Source of the DNA: Nocardioides sp. 1609
GTDB taxonomy: Bacteria; Actinomycetota; Actinomycetes; Propionibacteriales; Nocardioidaceae
Reading direction: 5' to 3'
Length of the DNA: 64,000 bases
NCBI RefSeq assembly: GCF_004522105.1
Contig: NZ_SPUJ01000001.1
Coordinates: 434,001 to 498,000, forward strand
This document shows positions 8,515 through 16,989 of the stretch, piece after piece. The position numbers and the translations under genes were made by a program. Each line of letters starts with the position of its first letter. The first letter of the stretch is position 1. The notes beneath the pieces were generated by a model that was not told where the DNA came from, made no database searches, and saw nothing but the letters and a program-made list of their open reading frames with translations.

Positions 8515-9902
8515 CGGGCCACCCTAGGCGCGCCGAGCAGGCTGCCGGCCAGCAGCCGGGCGGTCCCGGGGTGCTCGGCGGCGAGCAGCCCGACCGCGGC
8601 GAGCACGTGGTCGGCGTCCAGGACGACGCGGGCCCGCTCGGGGAGCTGCCAACCGCCCTCGACGGCGGGGCCGGTGCTGCCGGCCAGGACCCGGTCGACC
8701 ACGCCGGGGCGGCCGTGCCGCAGCGCTCCCCCGGAGGCCACCACGAGGTCGACCTCGCGCAGGTCGGTGCCGGTGCGCTCCACGACGCGGCCCTCGGGCC
8801 CGACCACGACGCGCGACCGGCCGGCGTGCCGGCGCAGGGCCAGCCCGGCAGCGGCCCGGGCGATCGCCTCGTCGTCGTCGCGGTCGGCGTCGCTCTCGGG
8901 GAGGTACGCCGGGTCGGCGGTGCGGCGGGCGGCGGCCGCCGCGAGCGTGTCGTCGCCGGCGGCCTCGGCGGTGGTGACGGCCGACCAGCGCATCCCGAGG
9001 TCGCCCTCGACGGTGCGGGTGACGGCGGTCGGCGCGACGACGTCGCGGGCCAGGGCCCCGTCCTCCGGGTCGAGGTCGACCACCGAGTGGACGTCGGTGG
9101 TCGCGCCCCCGACGTCGACGACGACGACGTCGCCGGCGGACGCCGCGAGCACCTCGACCCCGGTGAGGACGACGTCCGGTGTGGCGCCCCGGACCATCGC
9201 GACGAACTCCTCGCCGTCCCCGCGGGCGCTGAGCTCCTTGCCGCCGATGACGTGGGACAGGAACATCTCGCGGACCGCCGCCCGTGCGCCGTCCGGGTGC
9301 AGGACCCCGATCTGTGGGACGACGTTGGCCGCGACGACGTGCGGGACGTCGCCGAGCAGGGCCGAGACCTCCTCGACGGCGTCGGCGTTGCCGGCCACGA
9401 CGACCGGGCCCCGCCAGCCGGACCCGACCAGCGAGCGGGTCGCGGCGATGATCACCTCGGCGTTGCCGCCGTCGGTGCCGCCGGTGAGCAGGACGACGTC
9501 GGGGTCGGCCAGCGCGCCGAGCTCGACGGGGCCGGCCGCGGCGGCCACGACGGCGACCACCTTGCCGCCGCTGGACAGCGCGACCCGGCGCCCGGCCTCG
9601 GCCGTGACGAGCTCCTCGTTGCCGACGACGGCGATCCGCAGCCCGCCCCCGGCGCTCGAGCAGGCCAGCACCGGCACCTCACCGCGGCCGACGGCGTCCG
9701 CGAGGCCGAGCGTCGCCAGGCAGGCGTCGAGCCCGTCGAGGACGTCGGTGTCGATCGTGGTGCGGTGCTCGGTGCGGCCGACGACCACGCCGGTGGCGAG
9801 GTCGACGAGTGTCGCCTTGGTGTAGGTGGAGCCGAAGTCGACGCAGAGGACCTCCGGGTCCCGAGACCCCGAGGACGTCCCCTCCGCGGGCCCGGCCGGC
9901 AC
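8511..9902 (-). CDS. GlmL/MutL-type actin-like ATPase (glutamate mutase accessory family)
   Basis: 463 aa. The N-terminal phosphate-binding motif VLCVDFGSTYTKATLVD and an internal DVGGATTDVHSVVD place it in the GlmL/MutL family of ASKHA ATPases, encoded beside methylaspartate (glutamate) mutase in anaerobes. Here no B12 mutase subunit is in view; the gene sits between metB and the AI-2E-type gene. The GTG at 9902 shares one base with the metB stop (TAGTG), and the stop overlaps the next gene by 4 bp, so it is firmly part of this operon. A repair/reactivation role for a B12 enzyme elsewhere in the genome, or a different function, are both open. It is unrelated to DNA-mismatch MutL. Confidence 0.85.
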   Translation of the reverse strand: MPAGPAEGTSSGSRDPEVLCVDFGSTYTKATLVDLATGVVVGRTEHRTTIDTDVLDGLDACLATLGLADAVGRGEVPVLACSSAGGGLRIAVVGNEELVTAEAGRRVALSSGGKVVAVVAAAAGPVELGALADPDVVLLTGGTDGGNAEVIIAATRSLVGSGWRGPVVVAGNADAVEEVSALLGDVPHVVAANVVPQIGVLHPDGARAAVREMFLSHVIGGKELSARGDGEEFVAMVRGATPDVVLTGVEVLAASAGDVVVVDVGGATTDVHSVVDLDPEDGALARDVVAPTAVTRTVEGDLGMRWSAVTTAEAAGDDTLAAAAARRTADPAYLPESDADRDDDEAIARAAAGLALRRHAGRSRVVVGPEGRVVERTGTDLREVDLVVASGGALRHGRPGVVDRVLAGSTGPAVEGGWQLPERARVVLDADHVLAAVGLLAAEHPGTARLLAGSLLGAPRVAR

Positions 9903-11068
9903 TACCTCGGACCGAGGGCGCGGTCGAGGTCGGCCAGCAGGTCGTCGGCGGTCTCGATGCCGACCGACAGCCGCACCAGGTCGTCGGGCACCTCGAGCTC
10001 GGTGCCGGCGACGCTCGCGTGGGTCATCCGGCCGGGGTGCTCGATCAGCGACTCGACGCCGCCCAGCGACTCGCCGAGGGTGAACACGCTCGCGCGCTCG
10101 CACACGGCGAGGGCCTGCTCGACGCCGCCGGCGACGCGGAAGGACACCATGCCGCCGTACCGCTTCATCTGGCGGCTCGCGACGACGTGGCCGGGGTGCT
10201 CGGGCAGGCCCGGGTAGATGACCTGGGTCACGGCCGGGTGGCCGGTGAGGAACTCCACGACCCGCTCGGCGTTGTCGCAGTGCCGGTCCATCCGGACCCC
10301 GAGCGTCTTGAGGCCGCGGTGGGTCAGGAAGCAGTCGAACGGGCCGGGGACGGCGCCGATGGCGTTCTGGTGGAAGGCGACCTGCTCGGCGAGCTCGTGG
10401 TCGCGCACGACGAGCGCGCCGCCGACGACGTCGGAGTGGCCGCCGACGTACTTGGTGGTGGAGTGGACGACGACGTCGGCGCCGAGGGTCAGCGGCTGCT
10501 GGAGGTACGGCGAGGCGAAGGTGTTGTCGACGACGAGCAGCGCGCCGGCGTCGTGGGCGACGGCGGCGAGCGCCTCGATGTCGCCGATGTTGAGCAGCGG
10601 GTTGGTGGGAGTCTCGAGCCAGACCAGCTTGGTGCGCCCGGGCCGGATCGCCGCGCGCACGGCGTCCACGTCGGAGACCGCCGCCGGGGTGTGCTCGACG
10701 CCCCAGGCCTGCTCGACCTTGTCGAAGAGGCGGTAGGTGCCGCCGTAGGCGTCGTCGGGCAGGACGACGTGGTCGCCCGGCCGGCAGGTCGAGCGCACCA
10801 GGGTGTCCTCGCCGGCGAGACCGGAGGCGAAGACGAACCCGCGCTCCCCCTCCTCGACCGAGGCGAGCGCACCCTCGAGCGCGGTGCGGGTCGGGTTCGC
10901 CGAGCGGCTGTACTCGTAGCCGCCGCGCAGTCCGCCGACGCCGTCCTGCTTGTAGGTCGAGGTGGCGTAGATCGGCGGGATCACCGCGCCGGTGGTCGGG
11001 TCGGGGTCGTAGCCGGCGTGGATCGCACGCGTCTCGAACCCGGCCTTGGAGATCTCGTTCTGGGTCAC
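9902..11068 (-). CDS. metB: Cystathionine gamma-synthase / Cys-Met metabolism PLP enzyme
   Basis: PLP enzyme of transsulfuration: joins cysteine to an activated homoserine to make cystathionine, or cleaves cystathionine. It starts GFETRAIHAGYDPDP and has the PLP lysine Lys206 in HSTTKYVGGHSD, the SxxxPTR substrate loop (SRSANPTRTALE), and the C-terminal SLGGVESLIEHPGRMTH arginine segment typical of MetB. Length from the GTG at 11068 is 388 aa, as expected. Gamma-lyase activity cannot be excluded by sequence. It is first gene of the overlapped metB-glmL-AI2E-ilvA cluster and pairs metabolically with cystathionine beta-synthase at 35839. Confidence 0.92.
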   Translation of the reverse strand: MTQNEISKAGFETRAIHAGYDPDPTTGAVIPPIYATSTYKQDGVGGLRGGYEYSRSANPTRTALEGALASVEEGERGFVFASGLAGEDTLVRSTCRPGDHVVLPDDAYGGTYRLFDKVEQAWGVEHTPAAVSDVDAVRAAIRPGRTKLVWLETPTNPLLNIGDIEALAAVAHDAGALLVVDNTFASPYLQQPLTLGADVVVHSTTKYVGGHSDVVGGALVVRDHELAEQVAFHQNAIGAVPGPFDCFLTHRGLKTLGVRMDRHCDNAERVVEFLTGHPAVTQVIYPGLPEHPGHVVASRQMKRYGGMVSFRVAGGVEQALAVCERASVFTLGESLGGVESLIEHPGRMTHASVAGTELEVPDDLVRLSVGIETADDLLADLDRALGPR

Positions 11069-11192
11069 CTGGACGAGGCTACCCAGCCCCGGGGGAGCGC
11101 GACCTGCTCGGTCGCGGTCGAGTCGGCCGACGGCCCGCGCCACGGCGGTGGACCACCCCGCGGGGACTTGCCCGGCCTGGGATGATGGAGAC

Positions 11193-11843
11193 ATGTTCTC
11201 CCGCGCCAAGACCACCCTCGTCGACGCCGACCACGCCCTGCCCGGGCGCGACTCCGACCCGTTCCAGCGCAGCGACGAGCACGTCGTCCTGGGCACCCCC
11301 GTGGTCACCGACGAGGTGCCCGACGGCCACGAGGTCGCGATCTTCGGGCTCGGGTGCTTCTGGGGCGCCGAGGAGATCTACTGGCAGAAGAAGGGCGTCT
11401 GGTCGACCTCGGTCGGCTACGCGGGCGGGCACACCGGCCACCCGTCGTACGAGGAGGTCTGCAGCGGCCGCACCGGTCACACCGAGGCCGTGCGGATCGT
11501 CTTCGACCCGGCCGTCGTCTCGTTCGCCGACCTGGTGAAGGTGTTCTTCGAGGTCCACGACCCGACGCAGGGCATGCGCCAGGGCAACGACGTCGGCACC
11601 CAGTACCGCTCGGCGATCTACTACACCTCCCCCGAGCAGGAGCAGGTCGCCCGCGACCTCACCAAGGTCTACGGCGACGAGCTCGCCCGGCGCCGCCTCG
11701 GCGACATCACCACCGAGATCCGCCCGGCCGCCGAGACGCCGTACTACTACGCCGAGGAGGCCCACCAGCAGTACCTGGCCAAGAACCCGTTCGGCTACCG
11801 CTGCCACGCCAACACCGGCGTGAGGTTCCCGGCGACGCACTGA
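11193..11843 (+). CDS. msrA: Peptide-methionine (S)-S-oxide reductase
   Basis: Repairs methionine S-sulfoxide in proteins using thioredoxin. The catalytic GCFWG motif puts the nucleophile at Cys55; GYAGGHTGHPSYEEVCSGRTGHTE and GNDVGTQYRSAIYY are family signatures, and a C-terminal FGYRCHANTG could supply a resolving Cys. The 216-aa length includes about 40 residues before the core, as in plant and E. coli MsrA. The ATG at 11193 has GGAG only 2 nt upstream, so initiation may be weak or leaderless. It is divergent from metB (125 bp) and stands alone. Confidence 0.95.
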   Translation: MFSRAKTTLVDADHALPGRDSDPFQRSDEHVVLGTPVVTDEVPDGHEVAIFGLGCFWGAEEIYWQKKGVWSTSVGYAGGHTGHPSYEEVCSGRTGHTEAVRIVFDPAVVSFADLVKVFFEVHDPTQGMRQGNDVGTQYRSAIYYTSPEQEQVARDLTKVYGDELARRRLGDITTEIRPAAETPYYYAEEAHQQYLAKNPFGYRCHANTGVRFPATH

Positions 11844-11875
11844 CCGCCCGGCCCCTCCGCGACCGGGGTTCCGGC

Positions 11876-13585
11876 TCAGGGCGCCGCTGAGGCCGAGGTG
11901 GGCACCGCCCACCGGAGCCGGGTCCCGCCGCCGGGCTCGGAACGGAGCAGGAACGTCCCGCCGTGACCCTCCGCGCGGCTGCGCATGTTGGCGACCCCGC
12001 TCTCGCGCCACTCCTCGGGGAGCCCGCGCCCGTTGTCGCCGACCGTGAGGGCGACCTCGGCACCCGTGACCGCGACGACCACGTCGACGGCCGAGGCAGC
12101 GGCGTGCCTGCTCGCGTTCGACAGCGCCTCGGCCAGGACGGCGAGCAGGTCGGGCGCCACGTCCTCGCCGACCATCGTGCGGACCGGGCCCTCGAAGCGG
12201 AGCGACGGGCGGAACTTGAGCGTCGCGGCCGCGCGCTCGACGAGACGGGTCACCTCGGCCTGGAGGTCGGCCGAGGACTCCAGGGCACCGAGGCCGAAGA
12301 TCGAGCGGCGGATGTCCTTGATCGTGGCGTCGAGGTCGTCGACCGCCTGGTCGAGCCGGTCGGCGACCTCGGGGCGGTCCGTCAGCCGCGAGGTGCTCTG
12401 CAGGCCCAGCCCGACCGCGAACAGGCGCTGGATCACCAGGTCGTGGAGGTCGCGCCCGATCCGGTCGCGGTCCTGGAGGACGGCCAGGCGCTGCTGGTCG
12501 CGACGGGCCCGCGCCACCTGCAGGGCGAGGGCCGCCTGCTCGGCGAAGCTGGCCGGCAGCGACGAGTCGACGTCGTGGAACCGGTCGCGGTGCTGGTGGG
12601 TCCACGCCAGCGCGAGGACCCCCTCCGACCCCGTCGCCGACCCGAGAGGGACGACGATGGCCGGTCCGAGCCGTGGCCACCCCAGGAGCCCGGACGGATC
12701 GAGCGCCCGGGTGTCGGCGGCGAGGTCGTCGACCGAGACGGCCTCGCCGGTCCGCACGACGCTGCTGGCCAGCGACTCCTCGAGCGCCAGCGACCGCATC
12801 GCCACCGGGTCGGCCTCCAGGCCCGAGACCACCCGCAGGACCAGCTCGTCGCTGCCCGCGCCCACGACGATCCACGACACGTCCGCACCGGACACCTCGC
12901 GGGCGAGGTCGGCCACGGTCTGGAGCGGGTCGACCTCCAGGTTGGCGCTCGCGAGCAGGCGGGTGATCTCGGCGGTCGCAGCCAGCCAGTGCTCCCGCTG
13001 GGCGGCCCGCTCGTAGAGCCGGGCGTTCTCGATGACGACGCCCGCGGCGGCCGCCAGGGCGACCACCACGTTCTCGTCCTGCTCGGTGAAGTCGATCCCC
13101 CCGCTCTTCTCCGTGAGGTACAGGTTGCCGAAGACCTGGTCCCGGATGCGCACGGGGACACCGAGGAAGGAGCTCATCGGCGGGTGGTGCGGGGGGAACC
13201 CGAACGACTCCGGGTGTGCGGCGATGTCGTGCAGCCGCAGCGGCTCGGGCCGCTCGATGATCAGCCCGAGGAGACCGTGGCCCGCCGGGAGCTCGCCGAT
13301 CTCGGCCACCTGGCCGGGGGTCACCCCGTGGTGGATGAAGGTCCGCAGGGGTCGCTCCACCCCGCCGCTGAGGATCCCCAGCGCGGCGTACCTCGCGTCG
13401 ACGAGGGCGCTCGCGATCGACACGATCCGCGCCAGCACCCCGTCGAGGGTCAGGTCGGCCGCCATGGTCACGACGGCGTCGAGGAGCAGGCGCAGCCGCG
13501 CCTGCTCGTCGAGGACTCCCTCGACCCGCGCCAGGACCTCGCGCAGCAGCTCGTCGAAGTCGGCCCCCGACAGCGGCGTCGTCAC
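11876..13585 (-). CDS. devS: Two-GAF sensor histidine kinase, DevS/DosS-like (heme-type)
   Basis: 569-aa cytosolic kinase: GAF-A about residues 45-190, GAF-B about 215-355, HisKA_3 with phospho-His381 in GRDLHDLVIQRLFAVG, and HATPase about 470-565 (EALSNASRH N-box; VGDNGRGL G-box). In M. tuberculosis DevS the heme ligand His149 and distal Tyr171 are 22 residues apart in PPYHPPMRTFLGVPV..LYLT. Here the matching segment is PPHHPPMSSFLGVPVR with His134, and Tyr156 follows exactly 22 residues later, so O2/NO/CO sensing is likely. Start GTG 13585 was chosen for the GGAGGA 9 nt upstream; longer versions reach 13810 but lack a site. It is separated from its regulator (14235) by the flavin-type gene. 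Confidence 0.9.
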   Translation of the reverse strand: MTTPLSGADFDELLREVLARVEGVLDEQARLRLLLDAVVTMAADLTLDGVLARIVSIASALVDARYAALGILSGGVERPLRTFIHHGVTPGQVAEIGELPAGHGLLGLIIERPEPLRLHDIAAHPESFGFPPHHPPMSSFLGVPVRIRDQVFGNLYLTEKSGGIDFTEQDENVVVALAAAAGVVIENARLYERAAQREHWLAATAEITRLLASANLEVDPLQTVADLAREVSGADVSWIVVGAGSDELVLRVVSGLEADPVAMRSLALEESLASSVVRTGEAVSVDDLAADTRALDPSGLLGWPRLGPAIVVPLGSATGSEGVLALAWTHQHRDRFHDVDSSLPASFAEQAALALQVARARRDQQRLAVLQDRDRIGRDLHDLVIQRLFAVGLGLQSTSRLTDRPEVADRLDQAVDDLDATIKDIRRSIFGLGALESSADLQAEVTRLVERAAATLKFRPSLRFEGPVRTMVGEDVAPDLLAVLAEALSNASRHAAASAVDVVVAVTGAEVALTVGDNGRGLPEEWRESGVANMRSRAEGHGGTFLLRSEPGGGTRLRWAVPTSASAAP

Positions 13586-13688
13586 GGCCGCCGCTCCTCC
13601 GGCGCGCATCCGCTCGACCAGGTCATCTGTCCTCCCGCGCGCCACGGTGGTGGCGACTGGTGCGCACGCTAGCAACATCGGGGATCCC

Positions 13689-13716
13689 GTGACGTTCGTC
13701 CCGTGGTCCCGGGACC
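13689..13716. promoter_or_regulatory. DosR-box-like palindrome between devS and the PPOX gene
   Basis: GTGACGTTCGTCCC at 13689-13702 matches the DosR core GGGAC-N4-GTCCC at 9 of 10 half-site positions. A second perfect palindrome, GGTCCCGGGACC (13705-13716), follows immediately. It lies between the divergent devS and PPOX starts and could serve both. The motif is known from the M. tuberculosis DosR regulon; use here is inferred. Confidence 0.6.
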
Positions 13717-13779
13717 GCGGCACCTGCGACCGCCGGCACCGCAGGCGCACGCTGGGTGGAGGACCGAGAGGACGAGGAC

Positions 13780-14205
13780 ATGACCCCAGGACAGCAGGAC
13801 GCCCGGGCACGACACCTGATCGACCTCACCGAGGAGGAGTGCTGGGAGCTGGTCGCCACGCGCGACGTGGGCCGGCTCGCGTGGCAGGGCTCGGCGGGAC
13901 TGACCGTCGTCCCGGTCAACTACCGGGCCGGAGGGGGTGAGGTCCTCCTGCGGACGGCCGCGTACTCCGCAGCCGCGCGTGAGTGCGACGACAGCCCGGT
14001 GGCCTTCCAGGTCGACGCCGTCGAGCCGACGACCCGCAGCGGGTGGAGCGTCCTCCTGCGAGGTCGGGCGCACCTCGACCACGTCGGCCCCGACGACGAC
14101 GTCGACACCTGGCCGGCCGGTTCCCGTCCGCTGGTCGTGCGGATCGAGGCGACCGAGGTCACCGGACGCCGGCTGCCGCCGGCTGCGGGCGACCCGGCCC
14201 GCTGA
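13780..14205 (+). CDS. Pyridoxamine 5'-phosphate oxidase-fold flavin-type protein
   Basis: 141-aa single-domain split-barrel protein. Segments RDVGRLAWQGSAGLTVVPVN and GWSVLLRGRAHL match small PPOX/FMN-binding proteins often annotated as pyridoxamine 5'-phosphate oxidase family. Such proteins frequently belong to DosR-type regulons. The cofactor (FMN, heme or F420) cannot be told from sequence. The ATG at 13780 was preferred over GTG at 13756 because GACGAGG precedes it. It sits between the divergent sensor kinase and the convergent response regulator, behind a DosR-like box. Confidence 0.85.
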   Translation: MTPGQQDARARHLIDLTEEECWELVATRDVGRLAWQGSAGLTVVPVNYRAGGGEVLLRTAAYSAAARECDDSPVAFQVDAVEPTTRSGWSVLLRGRAHLDHVGPDDDVDTWPAGSRPLVVRIEATEVTGRRLPPAAGDPAR

Positions 14206-14234
14206 GCGGGAGGCCGTCGCGACGACCGGGACGG

Positions 14235-14891
14235 CTACTGCTGGTGCTTGGTCGTGAAGATCGCGGCCTGGGTCCGGCTGGTCAGGTTGAGCTTCGCGAG
14301 CAGCGACGAGACGTAGTTCTTCACCGTCTTCTCCGCCAGGTACATCGTCTCGGCGATCTGGCGGTTCGTCATCCCCTCCCCGATCAGCTCGAGGATGCGC
14401 TGCTCCTGCCCGGTGAGGTGCTCGAGCTCCTTGTCGACGGGCGGGCCGTTGCGCACGCGCTCCAGCACCTGGGCGGTGACCTGCGGGTCGAGCATCGACT
14501 GGCCGGCCGCCACCCGACGTACGGTGTCGATGAAGTCGGTGCCCCGCACCTGCTTGAGGATGTAGCCGGCCGCTCCCGCCATGATCGCCGCGAACAGCGC
14601 GTCGTCGTCGTCGTACGACGTGAGGATGAGCGCCTTGATCCGGGGGTCGCGCGATCGCACCTCGCGGCAGACGTCGACACCGGACCCGTCGGGCAACCGG
14701 CCGTCGAGGATGGCGACGTCCGGACGCAGCGCCGGGATCCGGCGGGCCGCCTCCTCGGCCAGGCCGGACTCCCCCACCACGACGATGTCGCCCTCGCTCT
14801 CCAGCAGCTCCTTGATGCCTCGCCGGACCAGCTCGTGGTCGTCGAGGAGGAAGACCCGGATCGGGTCGGGTGCGGCAGGAGCTTCAGGCAT
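14235..14891 (-). CDS. devR: NarL/LuxR-family response regulator, DevR/DosR-like
   Basis: 218 aa. Receiver domain at residues 10-130 has the acidic pair DD17-18, phospho-acceptor Asp63 in AILDGRLPDGSG, and a Lys in YILKQVRGTDF. The HTH at about 150-215 reads LTGQEQRILELIGEGMTNRQ and EKTVKNYVSSLLAKL, very close to M. tuberculosis DosR around its DNA-binding helix. The gene converges with the PPOX gene (29 bp between stops) and is divergent from the CBS remnant/Acg unit across a perfect DosR-box core, suggesting autoregulation. Paired functionally with the DevS-like kinase at 11876. Confidence 0.9.
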   Translation of the reverse strand: MPEAPAAPDPIRVFLLDDHELVRRGIKELLESEGDIVVVGESGLAEEAARRIPALRPDVAILDGRLPDGSGVDVCREVRSRDPRIKALILTSYDDDDALFAAIMAGAAGYILKQVRGTDFIDTVRRVAAGQSMLDPQVTAQVLERVRNGPPVDKELEHLTGQEQRILELIGEGMTNRQIAETMYLAEKTVKNYVSSLLAKLNLTSRTQAAIFTTKHQQ

Positions 14892-14948
14892 GCCCTCAAC
14901 CTAGACCGCGGTCCGCGGGCGAGGACCCGACTCCCGCCCTGCGCCGAC

Positions 14949-14962
14949 GGGACCTTCGTCCC
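14949..14962. promoter_or_regulatory. DosR-box core, perfect half-sites
   Basis: GGGACCTTCGTCCC fits GGGAC-N4-GTCCC exactly. It is 58 bp upstream of devR and 55 bp upstream of the CBS remnant that precedes the Acg-type nitroreductase, so one box may control both directions. Confidence 0.7.
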
Positions 14963-15016
14963 TGCCCCAGCGCGACCGCGGGGCGCACTGTGGAGGGCCC
15001 CACCCAAGGAGACCCG

Positions 15017-15106
15017 ATGCTCGTCGAGGACGTCATGACGACCGACCCCGTCACCGTGACCCGGGCGGCGGGCGTCCCCGGCGTCGTCGCCGTCCAGGCG
15101 CCCTGA
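15017..15106 (+). pseudogene. Remnant of a CBS-domain protein
   Basis: A 29-codon ORF begins with the canonical CBS-pair start MLVEDVMTTDPVTVTR and then loses the fold (AAGVPGVVAVQAP, stop). It has a good ribosome site (AAGGAG) and the DosR-like box 55 bp upstream. CBS proteins such as Hrp1 are classic DosR-regulon members, so this is probably a deletion-truncated copy whose promoter now drives the adjacent nitroreductase-like gene. The short peptide may still be translated. Confidence 0.6.
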
Positions 15107-15116
15107 CCGCGAGCCC

Positions 15117-16106
15117 GTGCCTCCCGTGCCCGCTGCCGCCCGCCGTCCGGTCGACGCCCCCTCCGCTCGCGCGGTCGTCGAGGCGGCGTGCCGCGCGCCC
15201 AGCATCCACAACACCCAGCCGTGGAGGTGGCGGGTGGACGACGCCGTCGTCGAGCTCCTCGCCGACCCCGGACGCCGCCTGCCCCACACCGACCCCCGGG
15301 GCCGGAGCCTCGCCATCAGCTGCGGCGCCGCGCTGCACCACGCGCAGGTCGCGGCGCGGGGACTCGGCTACCGTCCGGCGGTCCAGCGGTGGCCGGACGG
15401 GCCGGAGTCCGACCTCCTCGCCCGGGTCTCGCTCTCTCCCGCCGCCCGGTCGGCCGACGACGTCGCTCTCCTGCGGGCCCTCCGCGAGAGACGCACCGAC
15501 CGCCGTCGCTTCACCTCCTGGCCGGTCCAGGGTGCGCGCCTCGAACGACTGGTCGAGGTGGCGAGGGAGTCCCGGGGCGACGCGATCGCGCTGCACGACG
15601 TCATCGACCGGTTCCGTCTCGAGCACCTGGTGGGTCGGGCGCGACTCGCGCAGGCCGCCGATCCCGCGCTGCTCGAGGAGCACCGGCGGTGGACCGACCA
15701 CGGCCCGTACGACGGCGTGCCGGCTGTCGTGGTCCCGCCGGCGACGGACGAGGTCCCCAGCCGGCGCACCCGCTTCCCGGACGGGAGCCTCGAGGACCGC
15801 GACCACGAGATCGAGACCACCGACGGCGTCGTCGTCCTGTGCGGCGCGGCGGACGACCGCGCGTCCTGGGTGGCGACCGGTGAGGCCCTCGGGGCCGTCT
15901 GGCTCCACGCCGTCCAGGACGGGCTGGCGATCGTCCCGCTGAGCCAGGTGGTCGAGGTCGACGAGACCCGGTCGTCGTTGCAGCACCAGGTGCTCCTCGG
16001 TGTCGCCGCTCCCCACCTGGTCCTGCGCGTGGGCTGGCAGGCGATCAGCCGCCGCCACCTTCCTCGCACTCCTCGCCGGCCGGTGACGGACGTGCTGGTC
16101 CCGTGA
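15117..16106 (+). CDS. Acg-family nitroreductase-like protein
   Basis: 329 aa. The N-terminal AACRAPSIHNTQPWRWRV and GRSLAISCGAALHHAQVAARG, with RRTDRRRFTSWPV further on, are the hallmark segments of the Acg family (M. tuberculosis Rv2032). These are nitroreductase-fold proteins in which one half acts as a lid, and some members do not turn over nitro substrates. Induction by DosR is characteristic in mycobacteria. GTG start at 15117 is 10 nt after the CBS remnant stop, so both lie in one transcript behind the 14949 box. Flavin storage or a redox role in dormancy are suggested functions for the family, not shown here. Confidence 0.85.
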   Translation: MPPVPAAARRPVDAPSARAVVEAACRAPSIHNTQPWRWRVDDAVVELLADPGRRLPHTDPRGRSLAISCGAALHHAQVAARGLGYRPAVQRWPDGPESDLLARVSLSPAARSADDVALLRALRERRTDRRRFTSWPVQGARLERLVEVARESRGDAIALHDVIDRFRLEHLVGRARLAQAADPALLEEHRRWTDHGPYDGVPAVVVPPATDEVPSRRTRFPDGSLEDRDHEIETTDGVVVLCGAADDRASWVATGEALGAVWLHAVQDGLAIVPLSQVVEVDETRSSLQHQVLLGVAAPHLVLRVGWQAISRRHLPRTPRRPVTDVLVP

Positions 16107-16144
16107 GGTCACGGCGTCCGGCGTCGTGCCGGTTGCTCCCGGAC

Positions 16145-16158
16145 GGGACGAAAGGCCC
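16145..16158. promoter_or_regulatory. DosR-box-like site upstream of the DoxX-type gene
   Basis: GGGACGAAAGGCCC matches GGGAC-N4-GTCCC at 9 of 10 half-site positions. It lies 39 bp after the Acg-type stop and 91 bp before the DoxX-type start, a sensible activator distance. Confidence 0.55.
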
Positions 16159-16248
16159 CCGTCGTCGAGGCGATCGCCCCTGCCGGCCGTGGCCGGCCGC
16201 CACCAGGCTGGGACCGACAGCCAGCAGGCCCCCGAGAAGGAGAAGACG

Positions 16249-16842
16249 ATGAGCATCCTCCACCCGCACAGCCCCCCTGATGCGGCAGCCGTTGCGGCAG
16301 CGCGGCAGGACGGGTCGACCGACCTCAGCACGTTCGCGCGCCGCGCCCTGGCCGTGCTCCGCATCGGCTTCGGGCTGACCTTCCTCTGGGCCTTCCTCGA
16401 CAAGGTGCTGGCGCTCGGGTTCCACACCGGCTACGACCAGGCCGGCACCCTCGACCGGTTCGGCGACGCCGCCTGGATCAACGGCGGAAGCCCGACGGAG
16501 GGCTTCCTCGCCTTCGGGGCCGACGGCCCGTTCGCCGAGCTCTACCGCTCGATCGCCGGTGCCGCGTGGGCGGACTGGCTCTTCATGCTCGGCCTCCTCG
16601 GGATCGGGACCGCCCTGGTGCTCGGCATCGGCATGCGGGCCGCGGCCGCGGCGGGCGCGTTGCTCTACGTCCTGATGTGGTCGGTCGTCCTGCCGCCGGA
16701 GAACAACCCCGTGCTGGACGACCACCTGCTCGGCGCCGTCACGCTCGTCGTCCTGGCCGCCACCCACGCCGGCACCACCTGGGGGCTCGGCCGCTGGTGG
16801 GCACGCACGTCGATCGCGTCGTCGGTCCCGATCCTCCGCTAG
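16249..16842 (+). CDS. DoxX-like integral membrane protein
   Basis: 197 aa with four predicted membrane helices, at about residues 30-50 (ALAVLRIGFGLTFLWAFLDK), 100-125 (DWLFMLGLLGIGTALVLG), 128-150 and 160-180. Charge pattern and GFGLTFLWAFLDK resemble DoxX/DoxD-type subunits linked to thiosulfate-quinone oxidation, though many members are uncharacterised. Conserved-looking polar residues (DKVLALGFHTGYD; PENNPVLDDHLL) sit between helices. A strong ribosome site (GAAGGAG) precedes the ATG. The DosR-like box upstream makes it the last likely member of the hypoxia module. Confidence 0.8.
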   Translation: MSILHPHSPPDAAAVAAARQDGSTDLSTFARRALAVLRIGFGLTFLWAFLDKVLALGFHTGYDQAGTLDRFGDAAWINGGSPTEGFLAFGADGPFAELYRSIAGAAWADWLFMLGLLGIGTALVLGIGMRAAAAAGALLYVLMWSVVLPPENNPVLDDHLLGAVTLVVLAATHAGTTWGLGRWWARTSIASSVPILR

Positions 16843-16989
16843 CCCCTCCCACCGCCGAGGTCCGGCCCCGAGGACGAACGCCGTCACCGGGGCCGCCCTG
16901 CGTCCGCCCGCGGCGGCGAGGACGGAAGGCCGGACAAGGCGTTGGACCCACGGCGAGCGACTCCGACAGGCATCGGTGGTGACCCGGAC

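Noticed and set aside
7117..9825. Long plus-strand open frame of 902 codons opposite the AI-2E and GlmL-like genes
   Set aside because: It is the antisense shadow of two real genes with clear family motifs; its product is low-complexity Asp/Arg/Gly.
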